DNA from: Glandiceps talaboti
Lineage: Eukaryota > Hemichordata > Enteropneusta > Spengelidae
NCBI RefSeq assembly: GCF_964340395.1
Contig: NC_135551.1
Span: 16,095,003-16,159,002, forward strand
Direction: 5' to 3'
Length of the DNA: 64,000 bases
The notes beneath the pieces are model-generated. The model searched no databases. It was not told the origin of the DNA and saw nothing but the letters and a program-made list of their open reading frames with translations. This document shows, one piece after another, positions 61,749-64,000 of this stretch. Made by a program: the position numbers and the translations under genes. Positions within the stretch are counted from its first letter, which is position 1. The number at the start of each line of letters is the position of its first letter.

Positions 61749-62444
61749 ACATATGTGTGTGTGAACAACTTGGAGTATATAAGAGTAATTCAGGGTGTAT
61801 CAAATTAATCTTGAGTAGTGTTTTTATGCTTCACTAAATAGGTACATACAAACGTACACACTTCCATTTTAATACATAAATGAAAGTGTAGATATTCAAT
61901 ATTAAAGGCGATATCAAGTGCTATCTCATGCAATGCTAAATCTTCTAACATATTAATTTTTTTCAATGACAAAATATTTCGCGGCCCCACCTTTCAAACC
62001 ATGAGAATTTTCATGCCCCCTCCCCCCTTCAAGCCTCCCATTTTTTTCATGCCCCCCCCCCCCAATTTCTCCCCAGGTCCCCCCTGCCGTAAATTCTGTC
62101 CAGTCCCTTAGTATTTTTCGTAAAAATGTAAAATTGTTATTTGTTTTAAAAAAAAGAGGAGATCTCAAACTGCATTTCGAACGATCTTCTGTCATTTAAC
62201 AAAATTGTGACAATTTTCTTGTCATCCAGTGGAGACTACGCTTCAGGTGTTTATTTAACGCTTTTAAGACTATTTTTAACACTCAGTCTTGTCAAAAGTC
62301 TCTTAAAAAATGGAAATGATAACGTTGAATGGAAAATCCATAAAACGCTCACATTTCATACAGAGACGAAACGGTATGGTCTCTTGTGTACTAATGTTCA
62401 GAGCAAATTATTTCTACCAACATAAATAGGCGTAATCATTGATG

Positions 62445-62683
62445 AGTTGCGCTGTGAGGCTGCACTCAACCTGCTCTCCTGATCTAGCTTAAAATTTTAC
62501 CCGTTTTTGAGAATTTTCCGTGAAATCACTGCTCTTATTAGTTTTATGAATATCCTGTGATACCTTTGGACCTATCAGAAGAAGTTTTTTTGAAGTTTAG
62601 TTGGTAGTTTGCTGCAGATTTACTTGCTGGGTTTTGTTGTTGCTGCCCTGGAAAGTCTTCTGCTGACCTTACACCTGGTAAGT
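62445..62683 (+). other. Probable 5' untranslated region of the LINE
   Basis: Lies between the end of the dispersed repeat copy E and the LINE ORF start. Pyrimidine- and T-rich, no ORF. The 5' end of the element could not be fixed. Confidence 0.4.
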
Positions 62684-64000
62684 ATGGCTTCATTAATATA
62701 CACAAGAGCTGCCTTAATTAGTATCAAGAATGGAGTACTCAACAACCGTGCATTGTCTAGAGTTAACTGCAACACCTGGAATCAACTGAAGACACTTAAT
62801 ATATGCAGGACGTGGCCAACCAAAAGAGGATGTGCCAGTGGAACAAAAAAGAAACAACTTCTTCCTGTAATGATCACTCATCAGACCAAAGTGATTACAA
62901 ATGCACAGATGGAACAGAATAACAACATACACCAAAACAAAAGCAACCTGATGAACATTCCACTGCTGAAAGGGACAAATCATCACCCCAGGACCATCTC
63001 ATTTGCATTATGGAATGCACAAGCCATGAAGTCAAAGATAACATCACTATGTGACTTTGTAACTGAAAAACAACTTGATGTTATTTCTATAACAGAGACC
63101 TGGCTAACTGGTAACTCTGGCGATAATCACGCCATCTCTGAACTAAGAAGTACCCTACCTGATCATAATTTATATCACGTACCTCGCAAAAGTAAAGGTG
63201 GTGGAGTTGGTGTCCTATTACGAAAGGGATTCAGTGTCAAAGTTAATAAATCGTCAACTCAGTATAACTCATTTGAACATACTGATCTTACAATTAGCTC
63301 AAAGTCTACCACAGTACGCCTGATCACACTATACCGCCCACCCCCATCAAAGAAGAACAAGTTGACAACATCAATGTTCCTTAGCCAATTCTCCTCCCTG
63401 ATTGAAACATTAACAACTGCTCCTGGCTACTTACTTATTGCGGGTGACTTTAACTTTCACATAGATGATGTAACAAATCGTGAGGCATCACACTTCCTTG
63501 AGCTACTTGAATCCTCCAACCTTCAACAACATACTACGGAAACCACACATCGTTGTGGGCACACTCTTGATTTGATCATCTCACGTCAAACAGATAACCT
63601 CGTCTCAAGTACCACTATTCACAGAGGTCTTCCATCTGATCATGATGCTGTGAGTTGTAATCTTGCTGTACCTCGTGTAAAGTCAACAAGGCGCAAAGTT
63701 TGTTATCGTAATTTCAAGAGCATCAACATGGCAGAAATGCGCAAAGACATCCAAGCATCACCTCTTGTCACAAGCCACACTTCCGATCTGACTACTATCA
63801 TAAATCAATACAACACAACCTTGCACCAATATATTAACCACCATGCCCCAGAGAAGACTCGCACCATCACTTTAAGACCACATGCACCCTGGTACTCTGA
63901 TGTAATTCATGCCGCCAAGCAAAAGAAGAGACAACTTGAAAGGAAATGGATGTCATCTGGACTTGAGATTGACAAACAGATCTTCAAAGAAGAATGTAAG
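62684..64000 (+). CDS. CR1/L2-like LINE ORF, endonuclease part (runs off window)
   Basis: Open for 439 codons from the Met at 62684 to the right edge, with no stop. Residues 1-100 are a basic, poorly conserved N-terminus. From 104 comes an apurinic-like (APE) endonuclease: ISFALWNAQAMKSKI (Asn111), VISITETWL (Glu138), GGGVGVLLRKG, LITLYRPP (Tyr217), IAGDFNFHID (Asp255, Asn257), HTLDLIIS (Asp296) and GLPSDHDAV (Asp319, His320), so all catalytic positions are present. The linker APWYSDVIHAAKQKKRQLER that precedes RT follows at the edge. The enzyme nicks target DNA for target-primed reverse transcription. The WYSD..AK+.+R.LER linker fits the CR1/L2 group. An intact frame suggests a young copy. 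Confidence 0.88.
   Translation, partial: MASLIYTRAALISIKNGVLNNRALSRVNCNTWNQLKTLNICRTWPTKRGCASGTKKKQLLPVMITHQTKVITNAQMEQNNNIHQNKSNLMNIPLLKGTNHHPRTISFALWNAQAMKSKITSLCDFVTEKQLDVISITETWLTGNSGDNHAISELRSTLPDHNLYHVPRKSKGGGVGVLLRKGFSVKVNKSSTQYNSFEHTDLTISSKSTTVRLITLYRPPPSKKNKLTTSMFLSQFSSLIETLTTAPGYLLIAGDFNFHIDDVTNREASHFLELLESSNLQQHTTETTHRCGHTLDLIISRQTDNLVSSTTIHRGLPSDHDAVSCNLAVPRVKSTRRKVCYRNFKSINMAEMRKDIQASPLVTSHTSDLTTIINQYNTTLHQYINHHAPEKTRTITLRPHAPWYSDVIHAAKQKKRQLERKWMSSGLEIDKQIFKEECK

Larger units (their letters stand above)
60159..62107. mobile_element. Harbinger-like element, 1.95 kb, TTA target duplication
   Basis: Inverted ends: GGGACCGGACAGAATTTACG at 60159 and its complement (one mismatch) ending at 62107; similarity extends through a G-tract to GGGGAGAAATT. 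TTA flanks both sides (60156-60158, 62108-62110), the TWA duplication of PIF/Harbinger transposons. Mirrored CATGCCCCCCC tracts lie inside each end. Contains TA (61549-61606) and ATGT (61668-61748) microsatellites and a Ser/Asp-rich ORF relic. No transposase. Confidence 0.85.
59990..62440 (+). repeat. Large dispersed repeat, copy E, split by an insertion
   Basis: Left part 59990-60158 (TTTATGGCAATCCAATTGAA, GATTTCCCATCATTACCT, TTGGCGATA) and right part 62108-62440 (TTTTTCGTAAAAATGTAAAA, GAGGAGATCTCAAA, AGAGACGAAACGGTATG, TTTCTACCAACATAAATA) together match copy A at 52.6-53.1 kb. The interval is the Harbinger-like element at 60159-62107. Confidence 0.78.

Overview
This is a stretch of an animal nuclear genome, most likely a marine invertebrate. 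The support is spliced protein-coding exons with GT..AG borders, an AT-rich background full of long microsatellites, and a transposon mix (DIRS/PAT-type tyrosine-recombinase retrotransposon, CR1/L2-like LINE, hAT- and Harbinger-like elements, tRNA-derived SINE, hammerhead-ribozyme palindrome) typical of lophotrochozoans, cnidarians and basal deuterostomes. I cannot name the species. No bacterial operons, CRISPR arrays or organelle genes were seen.

Layout. 0.1-6.4 kb: five minus-strand exons of one ROCO-family GTPase gene (P-loop exon, switch exon with an expanded acidic repeat, two further Roc exons, then a COR exon whose splice donor points off the left edge). A 74-bp perfect palindrome carrying a hammerhead-ribozyme fold lies in its introns. 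5-14 kb: a foldback element, a tRNA-Thr-like gene, diverged duplications and a SINE. 14.3-18.8 kb: a decayed DIRS-type first ORF split by a 3.5-kb Harbinger-like element with TAA target duplications, beside a DEDDh-exonuclease-like fragment. 19.5-21.5 kb: satellite-like arrays and a 976-bp inverted-repeat element. 21.9-29.0 kb: the best-preserved mobile element, a PAT/DIRS-like retrotransposon on the minus strand (gag-like ORF, reverse transcriptase, RNase H, tyrosine recombinase) bounded by identical 132-bp direct repeats and cut between RT and RNase H by a 2.5-kb insertion with inverted ends.

29-44 kb: mostly non-coding repeats, including a SAP-like transposon ORF relic, a hAT-like element with a flanking 9-mer duplication, and several microsatellites. 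44-51 kb: LINE relics, a second Harbinger-like element, a small MITE and a DIRS RT scrap. 51.5-57.4 kb: several diverged copies of one multi-kilobase repeat family; another copy near 60-62.4 kb is interrupted by a third Harbinger-like element, so the uninterrupted copy acts as an empty site. 57.4-59.5 kb: a candidate exon pair and a 54-bp minisatellite whose unit carries a YY1-like motif. 62.7-64.0 kb: an open CR1/L2-like LINE ORF (endonuclease domain) running off the right edge.

The likely host genes are the ROCO gene and, with low confidence, the exon candidates near 36 kb and 57.5-58.5 kb. The rest is mobile DNA in various states of decay, often nested. Element boundaries were read by eye from inverted repeats and target duplications; family names rest on recognised protein motifs or target-site size and were not searched against any database.
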